A stretch of DNA of 64,000 bases, taken from assembly GCF_027947575.1 (NCBI RefSeq), contig NZ_CP116256.1, positions 7,688,001 to 7,752,000 of the forward strand. Reading direction: 5' to 3'. Below the pieces are notes generated by a model. It did not search any database. It was not told the DNA's origin and saw nothing but the letters and a program-made list of their open reading frames with translations. The translations under genes and the position numbers were made by a program. The stretch's first letter is position 1. Each line of letters opens with the position of its first letter. This DNA is from Streptomyces rubrogriseus. GTDB lineage: Bacteria; Actinomycetota; Actinomycetes; Streptomycetales; Streptomycetaceae. Below, piece by piece: positions 8,005-18,298 of the stretch.

Positions 8005-9248
8005 ATGACACCTGCGGGTTCGGAGCTGCGTCGCACTCTCGGCGTGGGCGACGCCGTCGTCGTCGGACTCGGTTCAATGATCGGCGCCGGGATCTTCGCC
8101 GCCCTGGCACCGGCGGCCGGCGCCGCCGGCTCGGGTCTGCTCCTCGCCCTCGCCGGGGCAGCCGTCGTCGCCTACTGCAATGCCCTGTCGTCGGCTCGGC
8201 TGGCCGCGCGGTATCCGGCCTCGGGCGGCACCTACGTCTACGGGCGCGAACGGCTCGGGGAGTTCTGGGGCTATCTCGCGGGCTGGTCCTTCATCGTCGG
8301 GAAGACGGCCTCCTGTGCTGCCATGGCGCTCACCGTGGGCGCGTACGTCTGGCCGGAGCAGGCGCACACCGTGGCGGTCGCCGCCGTGGTGGCGCTGACC
8401 GCGGTGAACTACGGCGGCATCCAGAAGTCCGCCTGGCTGACACGGGTGATCGTGGCGGTGGTTCTCGCTGTCCTCGCTTCCGTGGTGGTGGTGTGCCTCG
8501 GGTCCGGGCGGTCCGACTCCGGACGGCTGGACATCGGCTTGTCGGGCGGGGCGGGCGGGGTCCTTCAGGCGGCCGGCCTGCTGTTCTTCGCGTTCGCGGG
8601 GTACGCGCGCATCGCGACGCTCGGCGAGGAGGTGCGGGACCCGCGGCGCACCATTCCGCGCGCGATCCCGCTGGCGCTGGGCCTCGCCCTGGCGGTGTAC
8701 GGGTGTGTGGCGGTGGCTGTCCTTTCCGTGCTGGGTCCGGTCGGTCTGGGGCAGGCGACGGCACCCCTGGCCGACGCGGTACGGGCGGCCGGCCTGCCGG
8801 GGTTGGTGCCGGTCGTGCGGGCGGGCGCCGCCGTGGCCGCGCTGGGTTCGCTGCTGGCCTGATCCTGGGCGTCTCCCGGACGACGCTGGCCATGGCCAGG
8901 GACCGTCATCTGCCCCACGCGCTGGCCGCGGTGCACCCGCGTTTCCAGGTGCCGCACCGGGCGGAGCTGGCCGTGGGCGCGGTGGTCGCGGTGCTGGCGG
9001 CGACGGTGGACGTGCGTGGGGCGATCGGCTTCTCCTCCTTCGGTGTGCTGGCGTACTACGCGGTGGCCAACGCGTCGGCCTGGACGCTCGACCCGTCGAG
9101 GCTGTCGCGGGTCGTACCGGCGCTGGGGCTGCTCGGGTGCATGGTGCTCGCGTTCTCGCTTCCGGCGGTGTCGGTCGTCGTGGGAGTGGGTGTGCTGGCG
9201 GTGGGCGTGGTGGCGTACGGGGTGCGGGGGCAGCAAGTCCCGCGGTGA
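8005..9248 (+). pseudogene. APC-family amino acid permease, frameshifted
   Basis: The first frame (8005-8862, 285 aa) begins MTPAGSELRRTLGVGDAVVV and contains the APC helix-1 motif 'GLGSMIGAGIFAALAP' and 'YPASGGTYVYGRERLGEFWG'. It stops at TGA 8860-8862 in 'AALGSLLA*'. The continuation, 'LILGVSRTTLAMARDRHLPH' and the remaining membrane segments, is in the next frame and ends at 9248. Adding one C to the CC at 8858-8859 restores a normal APC protein of about 414 residues. The lesion is a single missing C, either a real mutation or a sequencing error. The substrate is unknown. Confidence 0.8.
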
Positions 9249-9322
9249 AGGGCCACGGCGCGATGGCCGCGCGTCGGCGCCTCGGGGTACGTCCTGACGG
9301 GCGGGGCTCGGCCGGCTTCCGC

Positions 9323-9916
9323 TCAGGACGCCGGTGCGGGCGACGTGCCGGTCGGGACGGGCGGTCTTCCGGTGCGCAGGGGTAGGGCGATCCACGGGGT
9401 CGGTTCCGGGTCCTCGCGGGTCTCCTCGTACCAGCCCGTGCCCTCGATCCAGGTGCGCAACCAGTCGGCGAGGCTCGGGGCGTCGACGTACCAGGCATGG
9501 TCGACGTCGCCCGCGTTGGGCTCGAAGAGGAGGACGGTGGCCTGCGGGGAGCGGCAGTCGACGCACGCGTACATCGCGCAACCCCAGTGGGATATGGGCA
9601 GGACGCCCTCGGGCCAGGGCCAGTCGGGGTCCTTCGCGCCGCTGTCCCGGTTGGCCAGGTACTGGGCAACGGCGGCGGGCTCGCCCGAGGGCGCGTTGTC
9701 GAGCAGCGGCAACAGGCCGTACTCCGGGCCGAATCCGCCGTCTCCTATACGCAGGTACAACTCGGCGAGCAGGGCGGGGAGAGGAAAGCCCAGGGCGGCC
9801 TCGGCGCGGGCCGGCGCATCCCCGTCCACGGGCTCGGGCAGGGAACTCCAGCCCCACGGTCGGGTGCTCCGCGCCTTGGCGGCCACCCTTTCCAGCAACT
9901 GCTCGCTCTCGGTCAT
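9323..9916 (-). CDS. SMI1/KNR4-family protein
   Basis: The 197-residue soluble protein starts MTESEQLLERVAAKARSTRP. The SUKH/SMI1 hallmark 'ALGFPLPALLAELYLRIGDG' (about residues 41-60) is followed by 'GFGPEYGLLPL'. In bacteria SUKH proteins are often immunity proteins to polymorphic toxins, but many Streptomyces copies are isolated like this one and have no toxin partner. No toxin gene is seen nearby. ATG at 9914-9916 was chosen over an upstream in-frame ATG that adds a Pro/Cys-rich leader. Confidence 0.8.
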   Translation of the reverse strand: MTESEQLLERVAAKARSTRPWGWSSLPEPVDGDAPARAEAALGFPLPALLAELYLRIGDGGFGPEYGLLPLLDNAPSGEPAAVAQYLANRDSGAKDPDWPWPEGVLPISHWGCAMYACVDCRSPQATVLLFEPNAGDVDHAWYVDAPSLADWLRTWIEGTGWYEETREDPEPTPWIALPLRTGRPPVPTGTSPAPAS

Positions 9917-9956
9917 GGGTTCATGATGCAGGCCGCCACTGACATCCGGGCGGGTC

Positions 9957-9983
9957 TGTGGACAACCCGGAAGTTGTGGACAA
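9957..9983 (-). promoter_or_regulatory. pair of DnaA boxes
   Basis: TGTGGACAA occurs at 9957-9965 and again at 9975-9983. On the minus strand each is TTGTCCACA, the preferred Streptomyces DnaA box, with an 18-bp spacing. They lie between the SMI1-like gene and the yccF-like gene. Function is inferred from the match only. Confidence 0.5.
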
Positions 9984-10013
9984 CGAGGGCCACGAGGGCC
10001 CACGGAAGCCCTC

Positions 10014-10430
10014 TTACCAACCGGTCCGCTGCGTCGCTGCCGCGGCGGTGAACGGCTGGTCCGTGCGCACGATCTCGCGGCCCAGCGGGAGCAGGGAGAC
10101 GGGGATCAGCTTGAAGTTGGCGATGCCGAGCGGGATGCCGATGATCGTGACGCACAGCGCGATGCCGGTGACGATGTGGCCGAGGGCCAGCCACCAGCCG
10201 GCGAGGACGAGCCACAGCACGTTCCCGATGCACGAGGGTGCTCCGGCACCGCGCCGCTCGACCGTCGTGTACCCGAAGGGCCACAGGGCGTAGACGCCGA
10301 TGCGGAAGGCCGCTATGCCGAAGGGGATGCCGATGATCGTGATGCAGAGGAGCGCGCCCGCGAGCAGGTAGCCGAGGAACAGCCAGAAGCCGCTGAGCAC
10401 GAGCCAAATGACGTTGAGGATGGTCTTCAC
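10014..10430 (-). CDS. YccF-domain inner membrane protein
   Basis: The 138-residue protein has two copies of the YccF domain: '[20 protein letters not shown]' followed by '[24 protein letters not shown]', then '[19 protein letters not shown]' followed by '[15 protein letters not shown]'. Each copy forms about two membrane helices. The function is unknown. The GTG start (10428-10430) overlaps the htpX stop as GTGA, so translation is coupled and it is the second gene of an htpX-yccF operon. Confidence 0.9.
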   Translation of the reverse strand: MKTILNVIWLVLSGFWLFLGYLLAGALLCITIIGIPFGIAAFRIGVYALWPFGYTTVERRGAGAPSCIGNVLWLVLAGWWLALGHIVTGIALCVTIIGIPLGIANFKLIPVSLLPLGREIVRTDQPFTAAAATQRTGW

Positions 10431-11290
10431 TGCTGACGACCTGCCATCTTTTCGAGTCGGGCGATTCGCTCCGCCATGGGCGGGTGGGTCGAGAACATCT
10501 TCGAGAGCCCCTGTCCCGGGCGGAAGGGGTTGGCGATCATCATGTGGCTGGCGGTCTCGAGCCGGGGCTCCGGCGGCAGCGGAAGCTGCTTGGTGCCCAG
10601 TTCCAGCTTCCGCAGGGCGCCGGCCAGGGCGAGCGGGTCACCGGTCAGCTGGGCGCCGGAGGCGTCGGCCTCGTACTCCCGGGAGCGGCTGATCGCCAGT
10701 TGGATGACGGTGGCGGCGAGTGGTCCGAGCAGCATGATGAGGAGCATGCCCAGCAGACCGGGTCCGTCATCGTCGTTGGACCGTCCTGCCGGGATCAGCC
10801 AGGCGAAGTTGACCAGGAACATGATCACCGAGGCCAGGGCGCCGGCGACGGAGGAGATCAGGATGTCGCGGTTGTAGACGTGGCTCAGTTCGTGCCCGAT
10901 GACGCCGCGCAGTTCGCGCTCGTCCAGCAGGCGCATGATGCCCTCGGTACAGCACACGGCCGCGTTGCGCGGGTTGCGGCCGGTCGCGAAGGCGTTCGGG
11001 GCGTCCGTCGGCGAGATGTACAGGCGGGGCATCGGCTGCCGGGCCTGGGTGGAGAGCTCGCGGACCATGCGGTACAGCGCCGGGGCCTCGAACTCGCTGA
11101 CCGGGCGCGCGCGCATCGCGCGCAGGGCGAGCTTGTCGCTGTTCCAGTAAGCGTACGCGTTGGTGCCCAGGGCGACGAGGACGGCGACGACGAGCCCCGC
11201 TCGGCCGAAGAAGCTGCCGATAACGATGATGAGCGCGGACAGTCCCCCGAGGAGAACTGCGGTCCTGAGCCCGTTGTGCCGGCGGTGCAC
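10427..11290 (-). CDS. htpX: membrane zinc metalloprotease HtpX (M48B)
   Basis: The 287-residue protease has two N-terminal membrane helices (about residues 10-28 and 31-48), the zinc motif HELSH at 133-137, a second hydrophobic pair around residues 150-210 and the downstream glutamate ligand in '[10 protein letters not shown]'. HtpX degrades misfolded membrane proteins together with FtsH. The start is GTG at 11288-11290, preceded by GGAGGG. Family length is about 285-295. It lies downstream of nuoN2 on the same strand but 214 nt away, so it probably has its own promoter. Confidence 0.93.
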   Translation of the reverse strand: MHRRHNGLRTAVLLGGLSALIIVIGSFFGRAGLVVAVLVALGTNAYAYWNSDKLALRAMRARPVSEFEAPALYRMVRELSTQARQPMPRLYISPTDAPNAFATGRNPRNAAVCCTEGIMRLLDERELRGVIGHELSHVYNRDILISSVAGALASVIMFLVNFAWLIPAGRSNDDDGPGLLGMLLIMLLGPLAATVIQLAISRSREYEADASGAQLTGDPLALAGALRKLELGTKQLPLPPEPRLETASHMMIANPFRPGQGLSKMFSTHPPMAERIARLEKMAGRQQ

Positions 11291-11504
11291 GGTACGCCCT
11301 CCAAGTCGTGCAGCAGGGGAACCCTTTGCTTGCTGGTCTCGCTCGCTGTGGTTGCTTCCTGGTCTTCGATGCCACCGGTGCCGTGGTGACACGTCCAGTG
11401 GACCCTTCCGTACTGGTCAACGCCAGGCGAGGGCCACCAGTTCCCTGCCGCCCTGCGCGGGGCGTGTGGTCCGTACGGGTGACGGCCGCGGCGGGCGGCC
11501 GCGA

Positions 11505-13052
11505 TCAGAAGAGCCCGGTGTCGGCGAAGCGCAGGATCAGCTGGGGTGCTCCGGAGAGGGCGACGGCGAGGACCGCCGTCACTGTGATCGCGGCCGTGAG
11601 GGGGGCGGGGGCGCGGTGCCCGGCGGTCGCGTCCTCGGGTGCCCGGAACAGCAGCGCCGTCCATTGGAGGTAGTAGAAGAGCGCGATCACGACGTTGACG
11701 GCCATGACGACGGCCAGCCAGCCGAGTCCGGCGTCGACGGCCGCGGAGAAGACCGTGACCTTGGCGAAGAGGCCGATGATGCCGGGCGGCAGTCCGGCGA
11801 GGCAGAGCAGGAAGAAGGCCAGGAGAAGGGCGGTGAGGGGGTTGGACGCGTAGAGGCCGCGGTAGTCCGCCACGCGGTTCAGCGCCTTGGTGCGGCCGAC
11901 GAGTGCGGCCACCGCGAAGGCGCCCAGGTTCACCGCGGCGTACATGAGGGCGTAGGCGACGGTGGAGCCGACGGAGTGTTCGGGGTCGTCGGAATACGCG
12001 GCGGCGGCGATCGGCACCAGGAGGTAGCCGGCCTGGCCGACGGACGACCAGGCGAGCAGGCGTACCGCGCTGTACGCGCGCGTGGACTGCTGCCGGAGGG
12101 CGCCGACGTTGCCGACCGTCATGGTGAGTGCGGCGAGGGCCGCGAGGGCCGGGCCCCAGACGTCGGCGTAGGACGGCAGGGCGACGACCGTGACCAGGAT
12201 GAGGCCGGAGAAGCCGACCGCTTTGCCGATCACGGACAGGTAGGCGGCGATGGGCAGGGGGGCGCCCACGTAGGTGTCGGGCACCCAGAAGTGGAAGGGG
12301 ACGGCGGCCGTCTTGAAGGCGAAGCCGACGAGGGTGAGGACGACGCCGGTCTGGGCGAGGGTGGTGAACTGCCCGTCGACGTGCTGGATGCGGTCCGCCA
12401 CCTGGGTGAGGTAGAGGGTGCCGGTGGTGGCGTAGACGAAGCTGATGCCCATGAGGCTGACCGCGGTCGCGGTGACCGAGGACAGGAAGAACTTCAGGGC
12501 CGCTTCGGAGGACCTACGGTCGCCCTGCCGGAGGCCGACGAGGGCGAAGGCGGGCAGGGAGGCGACCTCCAGGGCGACGATCAGCGTGGCGAGGTCGCGG
12601 GAGGCGGGCAGGAGGGCGGCGCCGGCCGCGGAGGAGAGCAGCAGGAACCAGTACTCGCCCGCGGGCAGTCCCCGGTCGGCGTCCTTGACCGCGGTGACGG
12701 ACAGCAGGGCGGTCAGCAGGGCGCCGCCGAGGACGAGGAACTGGATGGCGAGGGTGAAGGTGTCCGCGGTGTAGCTGCACACGCCGGGCTCGCCGGCCTG
12801 GCAGAACGTCGAGCGCTCGGCGTTCACCAGGGGCAGCAGCATGAGGGCGGAGGCGGCGAGTCCGGCGACCGAGATCCAGCCGAGCAGCGGCTTGCGGGCG
12901 TCCTTGACGAACAGGTCGGTGACGAGGACGACGAGTCCCACGACCGCCGTGATGGTGGGCGGCGCGATGGCGAGCCAGTCGACCGACTGCACGAGGTTCT
13001 GGGCCGGCGGCTGTGCCAGGGGCTCCGCGAGGTGCTGGGCCGGGGAGCTCAT
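11505..13052 (-). CDS. nuoN2: NADH-quinone oxidoreductase subunit N, second copy
   Basis: The 515-residue antiporter-like subunit starts MSSPAQHLAEPLAQPPAQNL. It contains 'KFFLSSVTATAVSLMGISFV', the conserved proton-channel segment 'FAFKTAAVPFHFWVPDTYVG' and 'LAWSSVGQAGYLLVPIA'. About 14 membrane helices are expected. It is the last gene of the nuo2 operon; its ATG overlaps the nuoM2 TGA as ATGA. It is distinct in sequence and length from NuoN of the main operon at 55521-57179. Confidence 0.93.
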   Translation of the reverse strand: MSSPAQHLAEPLAQPPAQNLVQSVDWLAIAPPTITAVVGLVVLVTDLFVKDARKPLLGWISVAGLAASALMLLPLVNAERSTFCQAGEPGVCSYTADTFTLAIQFLVLGGALLTALLSVTAVKDADRGLPAGEYWFLLLSSAAGAALLPASRDLATLIVALEVASLPAFALVGLRQGDRRSSEAALKFFLSSVTATAVSLMGISFVYATTGTLYLTQVADRIQHVDGQFTTLAQTGVVLTLVGFAFKTAAVPFHFWVPDTYVGAPLPIAAYLSVIGKAVGFSGLILVTVVALPSYADVWGPALAALAALTMTVGNVGALRQQSTRAYSAVRLLAWSSVGQAGYLLVPIAAAAYSDDPEHSVGSTVAYALMYAAVNLGAFAVAALVGRTKALNRVADYRGLYASNPLTALLLAFFLLCLAGLPPGIIGLFAKVTVFSAAVDAGLGWLAVVMAVNVVIALFYYLQWTALLFRAPEDATAGHRAPAPLTAAITVTAVLAVALSGAPQLILRFADTGLF

Positions 13053-14665
13053 CGGGTGCCTCCTGAGAGGAGCTGCTGCACGGCCGGGTCGGTCAGCCCG
13101 AGGAGGGTCCTGGGCCACAGTCCGGCGACGACGGTGAGGGCGACGAGCGGCGTCCAGGCGGCGAACTCGTAGGTGCGCACGTCGGCGAACTTCGGCTGCG
13201 GGGCCTCCTGCGGTACGGCGCCCATGCAGACGCGGCGGACCACGATCAGCATGTACGCGGCGGTCAGCAGGGTACCGAAGGCGGCGATGGCCATGAAGGT
13301 GAGGAACGCGGGGCGGCTGAGGTCGTCGTGCGGGTCGAAGGCACCGAACAGGGCCAGCATCTCGCCCCAGAACCCGGCAAGGCCGGGCAGACCGAGCGAG
13401 GCGACCGCGGCGAAGGCGAGCAGTCCGCCGAGGCGCGGTGCCTTGCCGTACAGGGCGTGGCCGGACTCCTCGGCGAGGGTGTCGAGGTCGGTCGTTCCGG
13501 TGCGGTCCTTGAGCGCGCCGACCACGAAGAAGAGCAGGCCGGTGATCAGGCCGTGGGCGATGTTGGCGAAGAGGGCGCCGTTGACGCCGGTGGGGGTCAT
13601 GGTCGCGACACCGAGCAGGACGAAGCCCATGTGGCCGACGGAGGAGTAGGCGATGAGGCGCTTGAGATCGCCCTTCGCGCCCCTTCTGGCGAGGGCCAGG
13701 CAGGCCAGGGAGCCGTAGATGATGCCGACGACGGCGAAGGCGGCGAGGTACGGCGCGAAGATGCGGAAGCCCTCCGGCGCGACCGGGAGCAGGATGCGGA
13801 TGAAACCGTACGTGCCCATCTTCAGCAGAACGCCGGCCAGCAGGACCGAGCCGACGGTCGGCGCGGCGGTGTGGGCGTCGGGCAGCCAGCTGTGCAGCGG
13901 CCACATCGGAGTCTTCACCGCGAGCCCGAGACCGATCGCCAGAACGGCGATGACCTGCACGGATGTGGTCAGCGACCGGCCGTTGTCAGTGGCGAGTGCC
14001 ACCATGTCGAATGTGCCCGCCGTGATTCCGATCAGGAGCAGGCCGAGCAGCATGACGACGGAGCCGAGGAGCGTGAAGAGGATGAATTTCCAGGCGGCCC
14101 CGGCCCGTCCCTCGCCGCCCCAGCGGGCGATGAGGAAGTACATCGGGATGAGGACCATCTCGAAGGCGAGGAAGAAGAGGATCAGGTCGAGGACGGCGAA
14201 GGTGGCGAGGGTGCCGGACTCCAGAACGAGCAGCAGAGCGACGAACGCCTTCGGGCTGGGGCTGGGGCTGGGGCCTGCGGCCCGCGGCGTCAGCCCCTCG
14301 TGTCGCTGCTTGAAGTACGAGTAGAGCGCGCAGAGGAAGGTCAGCAGCGCGGTCAGGACGAGCAGGGGGAGGGAGATGCCGTCGATGCCGAGGTGGATGC
14401 GTACGTCGAGTGCGGGGATCCAGCTGATGTCCGTGCTGGCCTGCATCTTCGACGGATGGTCGTGGTCGAAGCCGAGCACGAGGACGACCGCCGCGAGGAG
14501 GACGGCGCCGGTGACGGTGACGCCGTGCCGGAGCACGGCCTGCTCGGGTGACTTCCCCTTCAGTCCGGGCGGGGCCGGCAGGAGGGCGGCGACGGCGCCG
14601 AGGAGCGGGCCGACGACGAGGAACGCGAGAAGCACCTGCATCACGGACTCGTTGATATCGATCAC
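13049..14665 (-). CDS. nuoM2: NADH-quinone oxidoreductase subunit M, second copy
   Basis: The 538-residue protein starts VIDINESVMQVLLAFLVVGP. It shows the family segments 'FFLAFEMVLIPMYFLIARWG', 'VKTPMWPLHSWLPDAHTAAP' and 'LIAYSSVGHMGFVLLG', which carry the Glu and Lys residues used in proton pumping. An insertion after the fifth helix, 'GPSPSPSPKAF', is low-complexity. The GTG start lies 6 nt past the nuoL2 stop. Confidence 0.93.
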   Translation of the reverse strand: MIDINESVMQVLLAFLVVGPLLGAVAALLPAPPGLKGKSPEQAVLRHGVTVTGAVLLAAVVLVLGFDHDHPSKMQASTDISWIPALDVRIHLGIDGISLPLLVLTALLTFLCALYSYFKQRHEGLTPRAAGPSPSPSPKAFVALLLVLESGTLATFAVLDLILFFLAFEMVLIPMYFLIARWGGEGRAGAAWKFILFTLLGSVVMLLGLLLIGITAGTFDMVALATDNGRSLTTSVQVIAVLAIGLGLAVKTPMWPLHSWLPDAHTAAPTVGSVLLAGVLLKMGTYGFIRILLPVAPEGFRIFAPYLAAFAVVGIIYGSLACLALARRGAKGDLKRLIAYSSVGHMGFVLLGVATMTPTGVNGALFANIAHGLITGLLFFVVGALKDRTGTTDLDTLAEESGHALYGKAPRLGGLLAFAAVASLGLPGLAGFWGEMLALFGAFDPHDDLSRPAFLTFMAIAAFGTLLTAAYMLIVVRRVCMGAVPQEAPQPKFADVRTYEFAAWTPLVALTVVAGLWPRTLLGLTDPAVQQLLSGGTR

Positions 14666-14671
14666 GTCTGC

Positions 14672-16666
14672 TCACGCTCCCGCGGCGACGAGGACGGCGG
14701 CGACCGCGAGGACGACGGTGCCGGCGAGCAGCGCGCTCACATAGGTCTGCACATTGCCGGTCTGGGCACGTCGTACGGCGGCCCCGAGCAGGCGGGGCAG
14801 GACGCCCGCCGCGCGTACGTAGGTGTCGACGACCTCGCGGTCGAGGAACCGGACGAGGCTTGCGCCTGCCTGGACCGGGCGGACGAAGAGGGTCGTGTAC
14901 ACCGCGTCCAGGTGGAAGCCCGCCGCCGCGTGCCGGTGCACCGGGCCCAGCAGGAGCCGTCCCGGATCCGACGGGTCGGGTGCGGAGGCCAGGTCTCCGT
15001 AGGCGGCCCGGTGGGCGGCGATCGCCTCGGCCTCCACCAGACCGGCGTCGCCCTCGGGGTGGGCCGCGACGGCGCCCAGCGGCGTGCGGTCGGCGAGCGC
15101 CGTGGTGTGCCGCCAGGCGGCGTAGGTGACGATGCCGCCGACCAGGGCCACGCCCGTGCCGAGCACGGAGGTGGTGAGGGTCGGAGTGAGGTCCTGGCCG
15201 TCGAACCAGTCGGGCAGCAGGCGGAAGGCGAGTCCGCCCAGTGCGAGTGAGGGGAGGGCGAGCACCCAGAGCACGGCGTTCATGACCAGCGGCTGCCTGC
15301 CGTGATCGGGGGCCTCGGCGCCTCGGCCGCGGAAGGCCAGCAGCCACAGGCGGGTCGCGTAGGCGGCGGTGAGCAGGGCCGTGATCAGGCCGGCGACGAG
15401 CACGGTCCAGCCCGCGGCGCCGGGCGCGTGCTCGGTGTGGCCGGTGACGACGTGCTCCGCGGCGCCGAGGACGGACTCCTTGGAGAAGAAGCCGCTGAAG
15501 GGCGGGATCGCGGCGAGCGCGAGCAGGGCCACGGTCATCGTCCAGTAGGCGTCCGGGACGCGGTCGCGCAGGCCTCGCATCCGGGACATGGCGGCCAGTG
15601 AGTTGGTGCCGGCGGCGTGGATGATCACGCCGGCGGCGAGGAACAGGAGCGCCTTGAAGGCAGCGTGGGAGAGGAGGTGGAAGACGGCGGCACCCCGGTC
15701 GCCCGTGGCGAGGGCGCCGGTCATGTAGCCGAGCTGTCCGATCGTCGAGTAGGCCAGGACGCGTTTGATGTCGTCCTGGGCGAGGGCGGCGAGCGCGGAG
15801 CCGACCATCGTGACGGCGGCCATGACGGCGAGGACGACCATCGCGGCCCGCGAGGCCTCGAAGAGCGGAAGGAGCCGGGCGACGAAGTACACACCGGCGG
15901 CGACCATCGTCGCGGCGTGGATCAGCGCGGAGACGGGCGTCGGGCCCGCCATCGCGTCGGGAAGCCAGGTGTGCAGCGGGAACTGCGCCGACTTGCCCGC
16001 GACACCGGCCAGGAGCAGCAGCGCGATCAGCGTCGGGTGGTCGAGCGAGCCGCTCGCGACCGCTCCGAGGATCTTGGTGATGCGGAAGGAGCCCGCCTCG
16101 GTGGCCAGCGCCAGCAGACCGATCAGGAAGGGGACGTCGCCGAGCTTGGTGACGAGGAAGGCCTTGAGGGAGGCGGCGCGCGCCTCCGGGGTCTCCCAGT
16201 AGTGGCCGACCAGGAAGTACGAGCAGATGCCCATGACTTCCCAGCCGACCAGCAGCACCATCAGGTCGCCGGAGTAGACGACGAGGAACATGGCGGAGGT
16301 GAACAGGGAGACGAGCGCGGCGTACGAGGCGTAGCGCGGGTCGTCGCGCAGGTATCCCGTGGAGTAGATCTGCACGCAGGTGGCGACGGTGCCGACCAGG
16401 ACGGCGACGAGGGCGGCGAAGCCGTCGATGTGCAGGGCGAGTTCGACGGGGACCGAGCCGGTGGGCGTCAGCTCGGTGACTGCGTCGAGGGCCCGGCCAC
16501 CGCCCTGACGCGCCGCGACGAGGGCGGCGAGGACGAGGGAAGCCAGCGTCGGCAGGACGGCGAGGGGACGGACGAAACCGGGGGCCGACCGACCCAGGAG
16601 GAAACCGGCGGCTGCCCCGAGGAAGGGAAGGAGGGGGACGAGTACGGCGAGGGTGGTCGTGGTCAC
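14672..16666 (-). CDS. nuoL2: NADH-quinone oxidoreductase subunit L, second copy
   Basis: The 664-residue distal proton-pumping subunit contains '[20 protein letters not shown]', '[20 protein letters not shown]' and '[20 protein letters not shown]'. The C-terminal region includes a long segment consistent with the lateral helix ('[18 protein letters not shown]') and a final membrane helix. The GTG start overlaps the nuoK2 stop as GTGA. Confidence 0.94.
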
Positions 16667-17055
16667 GCGGTGGCCTCAGCCTTCTCGGCGGCCGTCCCGG
16701 TCGCGGGAGTGTCGGTGTCGGGGCCGTCCGGCTCGTGGCCCTCGGCGGTGTCGCGGAGCTTGTCGATGTCCGAGGTGCCGCGGTTGCGGTGGACGGCGAG
16801 GACGATCGCCAGGCCTATGCCGATCTCGGCGGCCGCGATGGCGATCGTGAACAGGGTCAGGGCCTGACCGGAGTGCAGGGTCTCCTCCGCGGCCCTGCTG
16901 AGCCAGACGTCGAAGGCGACCAGGTTGAGGTTGACGGCGTTGAGCATCAGCTCGACCGACATCAGGACCAGGATCGCGTTGCGGCGCGCGAGGACGCCGT
17001 AGAGACCCGTGCAGAAGAGGAGGGCGGAGAGGACGGCGGGATAGGCGAGGTGCAT
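16663..17055 (-). CDS. nuoK2: NADH-quinone oxidoreductase subunit K, second copy
   Basis: The 130-residue protein has three membrane helices. It starts [20 protein letters not shown]; '[20 protein letters not shown]' contains the conserved Glu, and '[20 protein letters not shown]' the second one. It has an extra acidic C-terminal tail of about 30 residues ('[21 protein letters not shown]') that the main-operon copy (99 aa) lacks. Its ATG shares one base with the nuoJ2 TGA (TGATG). Confidence 0.93.
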
Positions 17056-17708
17056 CAGCGGGCACCGCCCGTCCGGGAGGGTCCGGGCCGGGAGGTTCCT
17101 GGCTCGGAGGTGCCGCGCTCGGGAGTGCCCGGCTCGGGGGTTCCGGTCCCGGGCGTTTCGTCGGCGCGGGCCGCCTTGGCCTTGCGGGACAGGACGATGG
17201 CGCCGACCAGGGCGGCGAGGAGGAGGACGGAGAGTGCTTCGAAGGGGAGGACCCAGTTCTGGAACAGGCTCGCCCCCGTGACGGCGGTGGAGCCCGCGGC
17301 CGGGCCGTCCAGATCGATCCAGGTGGTGCGGAAGGCGTCGACGACGACCCACACCAGGGCCGCCGCGGAGGCCACGGCCACGGTGAGGGCGGCCCAGCGG
17401 TTGCCGGAGTCGGCGTCCGGCGACCGGCCGATGGGCGCCCGGGTGAGCATCAGGCCGAAGAGGATGAGGACCACGACGGCACCGACGTAGATGAGGACCT
17501 GGACCCAGGCGATGAACTCTGCGGTGAGCAGCAGGTATTCGACGGCGAGGCCGCCGAGGGCCACCACCAGCCACAGGGCCGCGTGGACGAGCTGGCGGGT
17601 GGTCACGGTGACGACGGCGGCCGCGAGGGTGACCAGGCCGACGAGGAGGAAGGCGATCTCCACGCCGGTCGGGGACAGGAAGCCGTGGGATGCGGCGGCG
17701 AGGATCAT
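17055..17708 (-). CDS. nuoJ2: NADH-quinone oxidoreductase subunit J, second copy
   Basis: The 217-residue protein has five predicted membrane helices. '[20 protein letters not shown]' and '[20 protein letters not shown]' (the helix with the pi-bulge region in complex I) identify the family. A Pro/Gly/Thr-rich tail of about 35 residues (about 180-217) reads [20 protein letters not shown] and is not part of the known fold. The ATG overlaps the nuoI2 stop as ATGA. Confidence 0.92.
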
Positions 17709-18298
17709 GTCCGGCCCTCCTGCCCGGGCTCGCCCGGTTGCCCGGGGTGGTCGGGTCCGGGCTGGTCCGGCTGCTGCTGCGCGGCCAGCTTGTCGGCGGC
17801 CTTGCGGGCGGCGGCGAGTTCCTTGGGCTCCTCCGCGCCGGGGTCCAGGGCGGGCGGGGCCGGCACGGTCCACATCCACTCGCGGAGCTTGTCGCGCTCG
17901 TGGGTGAGGTCGCGGATGTCGGTCTCGGCGTACTCGAACTCCGGGGACCAGAACAGGGCGTCGAAAGGACAGACCTCGATGCAGATGCCGCAGTACATGC
18001 ACAGGGCGAAGTCGATGGCGAAGCGGTCGAGGACGTTGCGGCTGCGGTCGCGTCCGCCGGGGGTGGCCGCGGGGACCGTCTCCTTGTGGGAGTCGATGTA
18101 GATGCACCAGTCGGGACACTCGCGGGCGCACAGCATGCAGACCGTGCAGTTCTCCTCGAACAGGCCGATCACGCCGCGGGTACGGGGCGGCAGCTCGGGC
18201 TGGGCGTCCGGGTACTGCTCGGTGACGGTCTTCCGCGTCATCGTGCGCAGCGTGACGGCCAGACCCTTGGCCAGGCCGCTGCCGGGGACGGGGGCCAT
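17705..18298 (-). CDS. nuoI2: NADH-quinone oxidoreductase subunit I, second copy (2x[4Fe-4S])
   Basis: The 197-residue ferredoxin-type subunit has two [4Fe-4S] motifs, '[12 protein letters not shown]' (from about residue 51) and '[12 protein letters not shown]' (from about residue 99). In complex I it passes electrons from the peripheral arm towards NuoB. An Ala/Glu and then Pro/Gly/Gln-rich tail (from about residue 150) is lineage-specific. Its ATG overlaps the nuoH2 TAA as TAATG. With no NuoG or NuoF in this operon, NuoI2 may be the entry point for electrons, as in ferredoxin-fed complex I relatives (inference). Confidence 0.93.
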
